This document shows positions 9,046 through 17,000 of a DNA stretch of 20,397 nt, in pieces. This DNA is from JBDTGE01 sp050742975. Lineage in GTDB: Bacteria; Actinomycetota; Actinomycetes; Mycobacteriales; Jatrophihabitantaceae. Position 1 is the stretch's first letter; every line of letters starts with the position of its first letter. Location of the stretch: contig JBOGDQ010000173.1 of NCBI GenBank assembly GCA_050742975.1, positions 1 to 20,397 of the forward strand, given 5' to 3'. The notes beneath the pieces are model-generated. The model searched no databases, was not told where the DNA came from, and was given only the letters and a program-made list of their open reading frames with translations. The position numbers and the translations under genes were made by a program.

Positions 9046-9516
9046 ATGAACTCCACCCTCGCGTTGAACGCGATGCGCTTCGGCTTCCTGGCGCTGCTCT
9101 GGCTGTTCGTGTTCGCGTCGATCCGCGTCATCCGCAGCGACCTACGCACGAGCGGGCAGCCGCGGATCGCGACGCCACCCGCGCGGAACAAGGGCCGCTC
9201 GCCGACGCGTGCACCGTCGGCTCAGCGCGGCCCCACCCAACTGATCGTCACCGAGGGCGGGCTGCAGGGCACCCGGATCGGGCTGACCGGCGCACCCGTA
9301 CTGATCGGCCGCGCCAACGACTCCACGCTCGTGCTCACCGACGACTACGCCAGCACCAGGCACGCGCGGATCACGCTGCAGGACGGCATGTGGGTCGTCG
9401 AGGATCTCGGCTCGACCAACGGCACCTACCTCGGCCAGCGCAAGCTCGACGGCCCGGTGCCGATGGAGGTCGGCGTCCCCCTCCGCATCGGCAAGACAGT
9501 GCTGGAGTTGCGCTAG
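9046..9516 (+). CDS. fhaB: FhaB, membrane-anchored FHA domain protein
   Basis: A small FHA protein (156 aa) that in mycobacteria (FipA) links the kinases to division proteins. A single N-terminal membrane helix (about 10-28) is followed by a basic Pro-rich linker and then the FHA domain (about 65-155) with IGR (87-89), the conserved TDDYASTRHAR segment (98-108) and STNGTYLG (123-130). The match to M. tuberculosis FhaB runs the whole length. The ATG at 9046 has only a weak GGTG upstream, and no other in-frame start gives the family N-terminus. It lies 37 bases after fhaA, and its stop is directly followed by the pstP start. Confidence 0.95.
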   Translation: MNSTLALNAMRFGFLALLWLFVFASIRVIRSDLRTSGQPRIATPPARNKGRSPTRAPSAQRGPTQLIVTEGGLQGTRIGLTGAPVLIGRANDSTLVLTDDYASTRHARITLQDGMWVVEDLGSTNGTYLGQRKLDGPVPMEVGVPLRIGKTVLELR

Positions 9517-10959
9517 ATGGCGCTGATACTGCGGTATGCCGTGCGGTCGGATCTCGGTCTGGTGCGCGGCAACAACGAGGACTCGGTGTACGCCGGTCCG
9601 CGGCTGCTGGCGATCGCGGACGGCATGGGCGGGCACGCGGCCGGCGAGGTAGCCAGCAAGATCGTCATCGGCACGATGGAGAGCCTCGACGACGACCGCT
9701 CGCTCGGCGATCTGATGGCCGCGCTCCGTGACGCCGTGCTCGACGCCAACCAGCGGATCGCGGACGCGGTGCAGAAGAACCCCGACCTGGACGGCATGGG
9801 GACGACGCTCACGGCGCTGCGCTTCGTCGGCTCGCGGGTCGGCCTGGTGCACGTCGGCGACTCGCGCGCCTACCTGCTCCGCGGCGACCTGCTCTCCCAG
9901 ATCACGCACGACGACACCTACGTCCAGTACCTCGTCGACACCGGAAAGATCACCCCGGACGAGGCAAAGGATCACCCGCGCAAGTCGGTGATCCTACGTG
10001 CGCTGCGCGGCGCGGACGTCGAGCTGGACGTGTCCATCCGCGAGGCTCGGCCCGATGATCGTTACCTGCTGTGCAGCGACGGCCTGTCCGACGTCGTGTC
10101 GGCGGAGACGATCGCGGACACGATGCGGATCGACGACCCGCAGGAGTGTGCGGACCGCCTGGTCGAACTCGCGCTGCGCGGCGGCGGCCCCGACAACGTG
10201 ACGGTGATCGTCGCCGATGCGGTCGAGGCCCGGGTCGGTGACGTGATCGACGACGTCCCGGTGATCGCCGGCGCGTTCGTCGACCCGTCGGCCGCGGACG
10301 TCCCCGGCACCGGCAGCGCGGCCGAGCGGGCCGCGCACATCTCGCGGCCCCGCCCGGCCGAGCGCGCACCGGTGGCCGAGCCGAAGCGCCGCCCGCGCTG
10401 GCGCACGCCCGCGCTGGTCATCGGCGTGGTGGCGATCCTCGTGGCCATCCTCGCCGGCGTCTACGCGTGGACGCAGTCGTATTACTTCGTCGGGCGCGAC
10501 GGCAGCGAGGTCGCGATCTTCCGCGGTGTCAACACCTCGTTCGGCCCGCTGAAGTTCTACGAGGTGGACGAGAACACCGACCTGAAGATGAACGAGCTCG
10601 AGCAGTCCACCCGCTCGCAGGTCAGTTCCGGCATCGCGGCGAGCAGCAAGCGGGAGGCCAGGCAGATCGTCCAGCGGCTCGAGTCCGATCACCTGCTGCC
10701 GCTGTGCAGCACCCTCACCGCGACACCGACGGCCACGCCCTCCGCCTCCCCGCCCGCGACGACGAAGACCACCCCGCCCGGGCATACGACGCCGACCACC
10801 CGCCACACGACCGCGCGGACCCATCCCACGCCGTCCACCCACCCGAAGACGACACCGCGGCCGAGCACACCCCCCAGGACGACACCGGCACCGACGATCA
10901 CCACTCCGCCACCGCCGACCCACACGCCTGTCCCGTACGTGGACTGCAGGCCGGTATGA
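9517..10959 (+). CDS. pstP: PP2C-type Ser/Thr protein phosphatase PstP
   Basis: A metal-dependent membrane phosphatase that dephosphorylates PknB and its substrates. The cytoplasmic PP2C domain (about 1-235) shows GNNEDS (18-23), ADGMGGHAAGE with metal ligand Asp35, VGDSRAYLLR (113-122), CSDGLSD with Asp188 and GGPDNVTV with Asp226. A juxtamembrane linker leads to one transmembrane helix (298-318). The extracellular part has a compact segment (about 319-395) and then a Thr/Pro-rich tail to residue 480, with only two cysteines (397 and 477). The tail is low-complexity and likely wall-spanning. The ATG directly follows the fhaB stop, and the TGA overlaps the rodA ATG, indicating coupled translation in the operon. 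Confidence 0.96.
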   Translation: MALILRYAVRSDLGLVRGNNEDSVYAGPRLLAIADGMGGHAAGEVASKIVIGTMESLDDDRSLGDLMAALRDAVLDANQRIADAVQKNPDLDGMGTTLTALRFVGSRVGLVHVGDSRAYLLRGDLLSQITHDDTYVQYLVDTGKITPDEAKDHPRKSVILRALRGADVELDVSIREARPDDRYLLCSDGLSDVVSAETIADTMRIDDPQECADRLVELALRGGGPDNVTVIVADAVEARVGDVIDDVPVIAGAFVDPSAADVPGTGSAAERAAHISRPRPAERAPVAEPKRRPRWRTPALVIGVVAILVAILAGVYAWTQSYYFVGRDGSEVAIFRGVNTSFGPLKFYEVDENTDLKMNELEQSTRSQVSSGIAASSKREARQIVQRLESDHLLPLCSTLTATPTATPSASPPATTKTTPPGHTTPTTRHTTARTHPTPSTHPKTTPRPSTPPRTTPAPTITTPPPPTHTPVPYVDCRPV

Positions 10960-12392
10960 CCCTCGTCCCCGCGCAGCTGCGCATCCCGACCCGTCGCAAC
11001 GCCGAGCTGTTGCTGCTCTGCTTCGCCGTGCTCGTCGTCATCGCCGCCGAGGCCGATGTCGAGGCCACGCGCGACGGCCACATCTCCAGCCGGCTCATCA
11101 CCTACGCGGCCGTGCCGCTGATCGTCGGCCTGGTGACGCACCTGGTGATCAGCCGCGTCGCCCCGTACGCCGGCCCGCTGCTGCTGCCGATCGTGGTCCT
11201 GCTCAACGGACTCGGGCTGGTGATGATCCATCGGCTCGACCTCGGGCTCAAGCAGCAGGCCGAGCAGTTCGGCAACACGTTCAACAACGCGGCGGCGCCG
11301 ACCCAGGTCGTCTGGACGGCGATCGGCGTCGCGCTGTTCGTCGCGCTCATCGTGCTCATCCGTGACCATCGAGTGCTGCAGCGCTACGCCTACACCCTCG
11401 CGCTGATCGGCCTGTTCCTGCTCATCCTCCCAGCGGTGCTGCCGGCGCGGTTCAGCGAGGTCAACGGCGCGCGGATCTGGATCCGGCTGGCCGGCTTCTC
11501 GATCCAGCCCGGCGAGTTCGCGAAGGTCCTGCTGACGATCTTCGGGGCCGCCTACCTCGTCGCCAAGCGGGACGTGCTCTCCCTTGCCGGCAAGCGGATC
11601 GGCTTCTCGATCCGCTCGCGGTTCGTCGGCTTCGACCTGCCACGCGGCCGCGACTTCGGGCCGCTGCTGCTTGCCTGGCTGCTGTGCATCGGGGTGCTCG
11701 TCCGTGGGCACGACCTCGGTACGTCGCTGATGTTCTTCGGCCTGTTCATCGTGCTGCTGTACGTGGCCACCGAGCGGGTCGGCTGGGTCGTCGTCGGGAT
11801 CATCCTGTTCGTCGTGGGCGCCTACGTTTCGTACCAGCTGTTCGGCACGGTGCAGACGCGCGTGGACGTGTGGCTGCACCCGTTCGCCGCGCTGACGCCG
11901 GAGCAGCTCCAGCAGGGCGTCGATCCGTACTACCAGCTCAAACAGTCCCTGTTCGGGCTGGGCACCGGCGGGATCTTCGGCGCCGGCCTCGGCGCGGGGC
12001 ATCCCGAACTGGTGCCGCTGCCGGCCACCGACTTCATCATCTCGTCCTTCGGCGAGGAGGTCGGCCTGTTCGGCCTGATCGCGATCCTCATGCTCTACGT
12101 GCTGTTCGTGGTGCGCGGGCTGGCCGCGGCCCTCGCGGTGCGCGATGCGTTCGGCAAACTGCTGGCGATGGGCCTGTCCTTCCTGTTCGCGCTGCAGCTG
12201 TTCGTGGTCGTCGCCGGCGTCACCCGGCTGCTCCCCGAGACCGGCCTGACCACGCCGTTCCTGTCCTACGGCGGCTCGTCGTTGATCGGCAGCTACGCGC
12301 TGCTCGCGCTCCTGCTCCGGGTGTCCGACGCGGCCCGCCGGCCGGCCACGACGCCGCCGAAGGCAGCCAAGCCCGAAGCGGTGCCGGCGTGA
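10956..12392 (+). CDS. rodA: SEDS peptidoglycan glycosyltransferase RodA (FtsW/RodA/SpoVE)
   Basis: A polytopic membrane enzyme that polymerises lipid II into glycan strands for elongation, working with a class B PBP, here the adjacent PbpA. The protein has 478 residues and about ten to twelve hydrophobic helices. Family marks include NGARIWIRLAGFSIQPGEFAKVLL, VRGHDLGTSLMFFG with the conserved aspartate, and GFG-like FGEEVGLFGL. The C-terminal signature LTTPFLSYGGSSLIGSY is also present. The start is the ATG at 10956 overlapping the pstP stop as ATGA. The open frame upstream of it is a shadow of pstP. The TGA overlaps the pbpA GTG as GTGA. Confidence 0.96.
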   Translation: MTLVPAQLRIPTRRNAELLLLCFAVLVVIAAEADVEATRDGHISSRLITYAAVPLIVGLVTHLVISRVAPYAGPLLLPIVVLLNGLGLVMIHRLDLGLKQQAEQFGNTFNNAAAPTQVVWTAIGVALFVALIVLIRDHRVLQRYAYTLALIGLFLLILPAVLPARFSEVNGARIWIRLAGFSIQPGEFAKVLLTIFGAAYLVAKRDVLSLAGKRIGFSIRSRFVGFDLPRGRDFGPLLLAWLLCIGVLVRGHDLGTSLMFFGLFIVLLYVATERVGWVVVGIILFVVGAYVSYQLFGTVQTRVDVWLHPFAALTPEQLQQGVDPYYQLKQSLFGLGTGGIFGAGLGAGHPELVPLPATDFIISSFGEEVGLFGLIAILMLYVLFVVRGLAAALAVRDAFGKLLAMGLSFLFALQLFVVVAGVTRLLPETGLTTPFLSYGGSSLIGSYALLALLLRVSDAARRPATTPPKAAKPEAVPA

Positions 12393-13984
12393 ACCGCCCG
12401 ATCCGGAAGGTGGCGATCGCACTCGGCGTGCTGTTCGCCGCGATCTTCGTGAACCTGAACTTCGTCCAGGTGGTGAAGAGCAGCGACTACCGCGACCACG
12501 CGGGCAACCAGCGCGTGCTGCTCAACGAGTACGCCAGCCCGCGCGGGCAGATCGTGGTGCAGGGAACGCCGATCGCTGTCTCCAAGAAGACCAAGGACGA
12601 GCTGAAGTACCTGCGCTCCTACCCGTACGGCCCGATCTACGCGCCGGTCACCGGTTACTACTCGTTCGTCTACGGGCGCAGCGGCATCGAGCAGGCCGAG
12701 GACCAGGTGCTGTCCGGCAATGACGAGCGGCTGTTCGGCACCCAGCTCGGCAGTCTGCTGACCGGCCGCAACCCGGAGGGCGGCAGCGTCCAGCTCACCC
12801 TGAACAAGGCCGCGCAGGCGGCCGCGTACAGCGCGATGAAGGGCGGCGACGGCAAGATGCGCCGCGGCGCGGTCGTCGCGCTCGACCCCAACACCGGTGC
12901 GGTGCTGGCCGCCGTTTCCACCCCGTCCTACGACCCGAGCGCGCTGGCCTCACACAACTCGACGACGATCGACAAGACCTGGAAGACGCTCAACGACGAC
13001 CCGTCACAGCCGATGCTCAACCGCGCGTTCAACCAGGTGTACGCGCCGGGTTCGGTGTTCAAGGTGATCGTGTCGGCGGCAGCCCTCACGGCCGGGGTGA
13101 AGCCGACTACCCGGGTGCCGGCGGCGAACGGCTACTGGCCGTTCGACGCGAAGAAGACGAGCGCCTGCCCGACCAACAACCCGTCCTCGTCGTGCGTGCA
13201 GAACTTCGACGGCGAGACCTGCGACAACGGCAAGACGGCGACCCTGGAGTTCGCGCTCGCCAAGTCGTGCAACACCGCCTTCGCCGCGCTGACGGTCGAC
13301 AAGCTCGGCGGGCAGAAGCTCGCCGCACAGGCCCAGCTGTTCGGCCTGGGTGCCCCGTACTCGGGCGCTGCTCCGGACCTGTGCCACCCGCCGCAGATGA
13401 ACATCCCGCTGCCGGTCTGCACCTCGACCGTCGGCAGCCAGAACGACCTGTCCGACCGGGGTAGCCTGTCGCACACCTCGTTCGGGCAGCAGGACGTGCG
13501 CATCACCCCGTTGCAGGCCGCGATGATCTCCTCGGCCGTGGCCAACAACGGGACGCTGATGCAGCCCTACCTCGTCGCCAAGGAGCTGCGGCCGAACCTG
13601 TCGACGCTGCACGAGACCAGCCCGACCCAGCTGCACCAGGTCATCGACCCCGCGCTGGACCCTGAGCTGCAGTCGATGATGGAGGGCGTCATCACCTCGC
13701 CCGAGGGCACCGGCGGCTCGGCCAACATCACCGACATCCCCGGCGTGGTCGTCGGTGGCAAGACCGGCACGGCCGACACCGGCATCTTCGTGCACGGCAA
13801 GGAAACGCCGCCGCACGCGTGGTTCACCGGCTTCGCGCTGGAGAACGGGACGCCGAAGATCGCCGTCGCGGTAATCATCGAGAACGGCGGGGTCAACGGC
13901 AACGAGACGACGGGGGGTCTGGCCGCCGCTCCCGTCGCGAAGGCCGTGATGGAGGCCTACCTGAAATCCGGCGGCGGGCACTGA
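12389..13984 (+). CDS. pbpA: Class B penicillin-binding protein PbpA (transpeptidase)
   Basis: A membrane-anchored DD-transpeptidase that cross-links peptidoglycan; partner of RodA. The protein has 531 residues. It has one N-terminal helix (about 7-28), a pedestal domain with NEYASPRGQIVVQG (46-59), and a transpeptidase domain from about 155. The active-site motifs are SVFK (222-225, catalytic Ser222), SCN (293-295) and KTG (458-460). Three cysteines lie close together in an insertion at 260, 269 and 278; others are at 294, 332 and 344. The GTG start overlaps the rodA stop, and the TGA overlaps the ATG of a mini-ORF before pknB. The family and operon place are the same as in M. tuberculosis and Streptomyces. 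Confidence 0.96.
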   Translation: MNRPIRKVAIALGVLFAAIFVNLNFVQVVKSSDYRDHAGNQRVLLNEYASPRGQIVVQGTPIAVSKKTKDELKYLRSYPYGPIYAPVTGYYSFVYGRSGIEQAEDQVLSGNDERLFGTQLGSLLTGRNPEGGSVQLTLNKAAQAAAYSAMKGGDGKMRRGAVVALDPNTGAVLAAVSTPSYDPSALASHNSTTIDKTWKTLNDDPSQPMLNRAFNQVYAPGSVFKVIVSAAALTAGVKPTTRVPAANGYWPFDAKKTSACPTNNPSSSCVQNFDGETCDNGKTATLEFALAKSCNTAFAALTVDKLGGQKLAAQAQLFGLGAPYSGAAPDLCHPPQMNIPLPVCTSTVGSQNDLSDRGSLSHTSFGQQDVRITPLQAAMISSAVANNGTLMQPYLVAKELRPNLSTLHETSPTQLHQVIDPALDPELQSMMEGVITSPEGTGGSANITDIPGVVVGGKTGTADTGIFVHGKETPPHAWFTGFALENGTPKIAVAVIIENGGVNGNETTGGLAAAPVAKAVMEAYLKSGGGH

Positions 13985-14013
13985 TGGCACGAACGAGTGA
14001 GGAAGAAATATGA
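13984..14013 (+). other. Nine-codon mini-ORF bridging pbpA and pknB
   Basis: ATG at 13984 overlaps the pbpA stop (TGATG), and its own TGA at 14011-14013 overlaps the pknB ATG (ATGA). The product would be MARTSEEEI, in a frame different from both neighbours. It has no good ribosome site of its own, so it could only work by reinitiation. Whether it is translated is unknown, and it may be chance. Confidence 0.3.
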
Positions 14014-15854
14014 CGCAGCCCCGACTGGTCGGCGGCCGGTACGAGCTCGGCGAGCTCATCGGCTACGGCGGCATGGCCGAGGTACACCGCGGTCGCGACA
14101 TCCGTCTCGGTCGTGACGTCGCGATCAAGGTGCTGCGCGCCGACCTCGCGCGCGACCCGTCGTTCCTGCATCGGTTCCGCCGCGAGGCGCAGTCGGCGGC
14201 CGGCCTGAACCACCCGTCGATCGTCTCGGTCTACGACACCGGCGAGGACACCGGACCGGACGGCGTCAGCCAGCCGTACATCGTCATGGAGTTCGTCGAG
14301 GGACGGACCCTGCGCGACATCCTCAAGGCCGAGGGCCGGCTGCCCGCCCGGCGCGCCATGGAGATCACCGCCGACATCTGCGGCGCGCTGGACTTCAGCC
14401 ACAAGAACGGCATCATCCACCGCGACATCAAGCCGGCGAACGTGATGATCACGCTGACCGGCGCCGTCAAGGTCATGGACTTCGGCATCGCCCGCGCCAT
14501 TGCCGACAACGCCGCGACGGTCACCCAGACCGCCAACGTCATCGGCACCGCTCAGTACCTGTCCCCCGAGCAGGCGCGCGGCGAGACCGTCGACGCGCGC
14601 TCGGACGTTTACTCGACAGGCTGCCTGCTGTACGAGCTCGTCACCGGCACGCCGCCGTTCCAGGGCGACTCGCCGGTGGCGGTCGCGTACCAGCACGTTA
14701 GGGAGAACGCCCAGACCCCCTCGGCCCGCAACGCCGAAGTGCCGCGCGCGCTCGACTCGATCATCATGAAGGCGCTGGCGAAGAACCAGCTCAACCGCTA
14801 CCAGAGCGCCGGGGAGATGCGGGGCGACCTGCAGCGCGCGCTGGCCAACCAGCCGGTCAACGCCGAGTCGGTGATGACCGACGCCGAGCGGACCCAGTTC
14901 ATCGCCCGCACGCCCCCGCCGCCCGTCGCGATCCACCGCCGCGACACCGACGAGCCGATGGTGCAGGACCACCGACGCACCGGGCTGCTCTGGCTGGCCG
15001 TCGTGCTCGCGATGCTGCTCGTCGTCGCGGGCGTCGGGGCGCTGGTGTACTTCACCCGCAAGCAGGACGACAACGCCCCCAAGACGGTCAGCATCCCGGC
15101 GATCATCGGCCTGTCGGCGAACGACGCGGCCGCCAAGCTGAGGCAGGACGGTTTCACCAACACCTCGCTGGGGCCGTCGATCGCCGACGTGTCCCAGTGC
15201 GCGAGCGTGGTGAAGGAGAACACCGTCTGCACCGTGTCACCGATCGTGGGTGACCCCACGAAGACGAACGTCAAGGTCACCTACTCGCTGTACACGATCG
15301 CCAAGACGACCGTTCCGTCAGTCATCGGGCTGTCGTACAACGACGCCGCGGCGAAGATCAACCAAGCTCACCTCATCCCGGTGCCCAAGGACGTCGACGT
15401 GCCGGGCAACTGCCAGCAGGCCGGATGCGTCACGGACCAGAACCCCTCGCCGTACGGGGCACCGATAGCCCAGAACAGCAAGGTGACCCTGTCGGTGTGG
15501 TCGGGCAAAGTAAAGCTTCCCAACGTCCAGGGTAAGAAGGTGGCGGAGGCGAAGACGATCCTGAACAACGCGCAGTTCACCGATACCCCCACCCAAACCA
15601 AGATCACGCCCAATCCCGCGCAAAACGGTTTGGTGGCCGACGAGAGCCCGACTCCGGGCATCGCCTACCCGGTGAGCACGACGATCCACCTGACCATCTA
15701 CAAGTACCAGCGCCCCGAGCCGACCTGCACGACCGTCCAGCCGACGACGACGACACCGACGACACCGCCGGCTTCTCCGACAACCAACACGTCCAGCCCG
15801 CCGCCGGACACCGGCTCGAGCTCCACCACCCTGCCACCCTGCACGACGTCCTAG
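14010..15854 (+). CDS. pknB: Ser/Thr protein kinase PknB with PASTA repeats
   Basis: A transmembrane kinase that senses peptidoglycan fragments or lipid II and phosphorylates cell-wall and division proteins. The kinase domain (about 10-275) has a glycine-rich loop GYGGMAEV (18-25), Lys40, HRDIKPAN (137-144, catalytic Asp139), DFG (157-159) and the activation loop with TVTQT (Thr172 and Thr174 match the autophosphorylation pair of mycobacterial PknB). After a linker containing TDAERTQF comes one helix (326-347). Three PASTA repeats follow, at about 357-428, 431-498 and 499-566, where M. tuberculosis has four. The first two each hold a cysteine pair (397/407 and 468/473). A Thr/Pro/Ser-rich tail ends the protein. 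The ATG at 14010 is preceded by GAGGAAG. It is the last gene of the operon. Confidence 0.96.
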   Translation: MTQPRLVGGRYELGELIGYGGMAEVHRGRDIRLGRDVAIKVLRADLARDPSFLHRFRREAQSAAGLNHPSIVSVYDTGEDTGPDGVSQPYIVMEFVEGRTLRDILKAEGRLPARRAMEITADICGALDFSHKNGIIHRDIKPANVMITLTGAVKVMDFGIARAIADNAATVTQTANVIGTAQYLSPEQARGETVDARSDVYSTGCLLYELVTGTPPFQGDSPVAVAYQHVRENAQTPSARNAEVPRALDSIIMKALAKNQLNRYQSAGEMRGDLQRALANQPVNAESVMTDAERTQFIARTPPPPVAIHRRDTDEPMVQDHRRTGLLWLAVVLAMLLVVAGVGALVYFTRKQDDNAPKTVSIPAIIGLSANDAAAKLRQDGFTNTSLGPSIADVSQCASVVKENTVCTVSPIVGDPTKTNVKVTYSLYTIAKTTVPSVIGLSYNDAAAKINQAHLIPVPKDVDVPGNCQQAGCVTDQNPSPYGAPIAQNSKVTLSVWSGKVKLPNVQGKKVAEAKTILNNAQFTDTPTQTKITPNPAQNGLVADESPTPGIAYPVSTTIHLTIYKYQRPEPTCTTVQPTTTTPTTPPASPTTNTSSPPPDTGSSSTTLPPCTTS

Positions 15855-15867
15855 CACGCCGGTGACC

Positions 15868-15890
15868 TCCCGACGGAGCGCAGGTCGGGA
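15868..15890 (+). terminator. Possible terminator hairpin after pknB
   Basis: TCCCGAC and GTCGGGA form a perfect 7-bp stem with a 9-base loop, 13 bases after the pknB stop and before the convergent relE end. There is no T-run, so it could be a non-canonical actinobacterial terminator acting on either strand, or simply an mRNA-end hairpin. Confidence 0.45.
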
Positions 15891-15954
15891 ACCCATCGGA
15901 CTGACTGTGTCGCTATTCCGACGGCGGCGGCCGGGTAGCGAGCGCGTCCGTCGC

Positions 15955-16290
15955 TCAGGCCCGTCCCCAGACGCCGCCGAGCTTGTCCCGTAAGAGGTAA
16001 GCGCCCAACTCACCTAGCCCCACCTGGCCCGGTCGGTAGACGTCGGCTCTGTGCTCAATCGCGATGATGACGACCTGGTTCAGGTCATTGTTGATCTGGT
16101 AGATGACGCGGAAGTCGCCGCGTCGCTCGGTGTGCAGGTCCTCAAGCTCCAGGCGCAGCGCCTTGCCCAGGCGATGCGGGTTGTCCGCCAGCGGCCCGTA
16201 ACAGAACTCGATCACGGCGCTGGCGATCTTCTCCGGCGACTTGGTCAACGCCCGCCGAGACGGCGCGGTCCACCCGATCTCCAACGGCAC
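15955..16290 (-). CDS. RelE/ParE-family toxin with C-terminal extension
   Basis: A small ribonuclease-type toxin of the RelE superfamily (111 aa). It matches mycobacterial RelE (Rv1246c type) over EKIASAVIEFCYGPLADNPHRLGKALR, then LEDLHTERRGDFRVIYQINND, then IEHRADVYRP. The basic residues of HTERRGDFRV fit the family pattern for binding ribosomal RNA and mRNA. Relatives usually end shortly after the YRP-type sequence; here 24 more residues follow (about 88-111), possibly from loss of the original stop. The GTG start at 16290 is five bases after the antitoxin stop, so the pair is co-transcribed with the antitoxin first. The gene converges with pknB. Whether it is active as a toxin cannot be told. 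Confidence 0.88.
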   Translation of the reverse strand: MPLEIGWTAPSRRALTKSPEKIASAVIEFCYGPLADNPHRLGKALRLELEDLHTERRGDFRVIYQINNDLNQVVIIAIEHRADVYRPGQVGLGELGAYLLRDKLGGVWGRA

Positions 16291-16295
16291 GCGCG

Positions 16296-16574
16296 TCAGC
16301 CGCGCAGCGCCAGGGTCTCGTCCTTGCTCAGGACCTGAGCGGGCTCGCGATCCATGCTGGCGAGGCTGTCGCGGATCTGAGCGATCAGTTTCGGTCGCCC
16401 CATGATGTCTAGAGTCTCTTCCAGTGAGTCCAAATCCGCCAGACTCAGCACCACTGCGGCCGGCCGTCCGTGTTTGGTGATGACGACGCGGTCATGCTCG
16501 CGCTCGACCTGGTCTACGACCTCGGAGAGGCGGTTCTTCACGTCTTTGAGCGCCATCTGCGGTTCAACTGACAT
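16296..16574 (-). CDS. Phd/YefM (RelB-type) antitoxin
   Basis: A 92-residue antitoxin. The N-terminal DNA-binding and dimerisation part has the family signature ALKDVKNRLSEVVDQVE followed by VVITKHGRPAAVVLSLADLDSLEETL. The C-terminal part (about 58-92) would wrap the toxin. It resembles mycobacterial RelB (Rv1247c), which also belongs to the Phd/YefM fold. The open frame continues upstream to 16637, but the family start is the ATG at 16574. No Shine-Dalgarno sequence precedes this ATG, so the mRNA may be leaderless. An imperfect palindrome overlaps the start and may be the autoregulatory operator. The toxin gene follows after five bases. Confidence 0.88.
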   Translation of the reverse strand: MSVEPQMALKDVKNRLSEVVDQVEREHDRVVITKHGRPAAVVLSLADLDSLEETLDIMGRPKLIAQIRDSLASMDREPAQVLSKDETLALRG

Positions 16575-16587
16575 AGCTACAAATGTC
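16570..16587. promoter_or_regulatory. Inverted repeat over the antitoxin start, possible operator
   Basis: GACAT and ATGTC are 5-base arms separated by eight bases and include the antitoxin ATG. Phd/YefM antitoxins usually repress their own promoter by binding such palindromes near the start. The arms are short, so this is a candidate only. Confidence 0.35.
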
Positions 16588-17000
16588 GCTACTTCGACGC
16601 CGGCGCACAACCGCCAGACAGCAGAATGCGTCGCCACGCTTCTTCACCGAGTCACCCGACATACACTCTGCGTGACCCGGCCCAAGTCGAACGAGGACCG
16701 CGATCAGAGTCTGGGCATCATGCCGAACCTGGCTGTCGGCGGCTCGTTGCGTCTTCACCCAGTCACGCCGTGGCTGGTCAGTTCTGTCAGACTCGCACTC
16801 TCATGCCGTGTAGCGGCACCGTGGCTCATTTACCGCGATCATCCGGATACGTCCACGGCTTTGACTCGAGGTATGACGTCAGATCCGACTGTCGTGGTGG
16901 CTGGTCTTCGCCGCTGACGTTCTCGCGCTTGGCGCGTTCGGGGTCGCCATCACCGCAGCGGCGCTACGCAATGCTCAGGTTCTGATCGTGCGGGCGCGAA
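16588..17000. other. Intergenic stretch of lower GC, no clear gene
   Basis: About 410 bases between the relB start and the end of the anti-sigma-like gene. GC content is visibly lower than in neighbouring genes up to about 16870. Plus-strand frames across it lack ribosome sites and family matches. At its right end a plus-strand frame with no usual start codon (16877-17026) encodes a hydrophobic stretch with WWLVFAADVLALGAFG, preceded one frame away by ATG at 16873; this could be a decayed small membrane-protein gene. The promoter of relBE should lie near 16580-16630, but no convincing hexamers are seen. Confidence 0.35.

Noticed and set aside
10710..10935. Repetitive ACC/CCG-rich sequence at the 3' end of pstP that looks like a tandem repeat
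   Set aside because: It is low-complexity coding sequence for the extracellular Thr/Pro-rich tail, with no constant repeat unit.
10689..12422. Long minus-strand open frame of 577 codons
   Set aside because: It is antisense to rodA and the pstP tail. The low-complexity Glu/Gln/His/Asp-rich product is a mirror of the membrane-protein codons.
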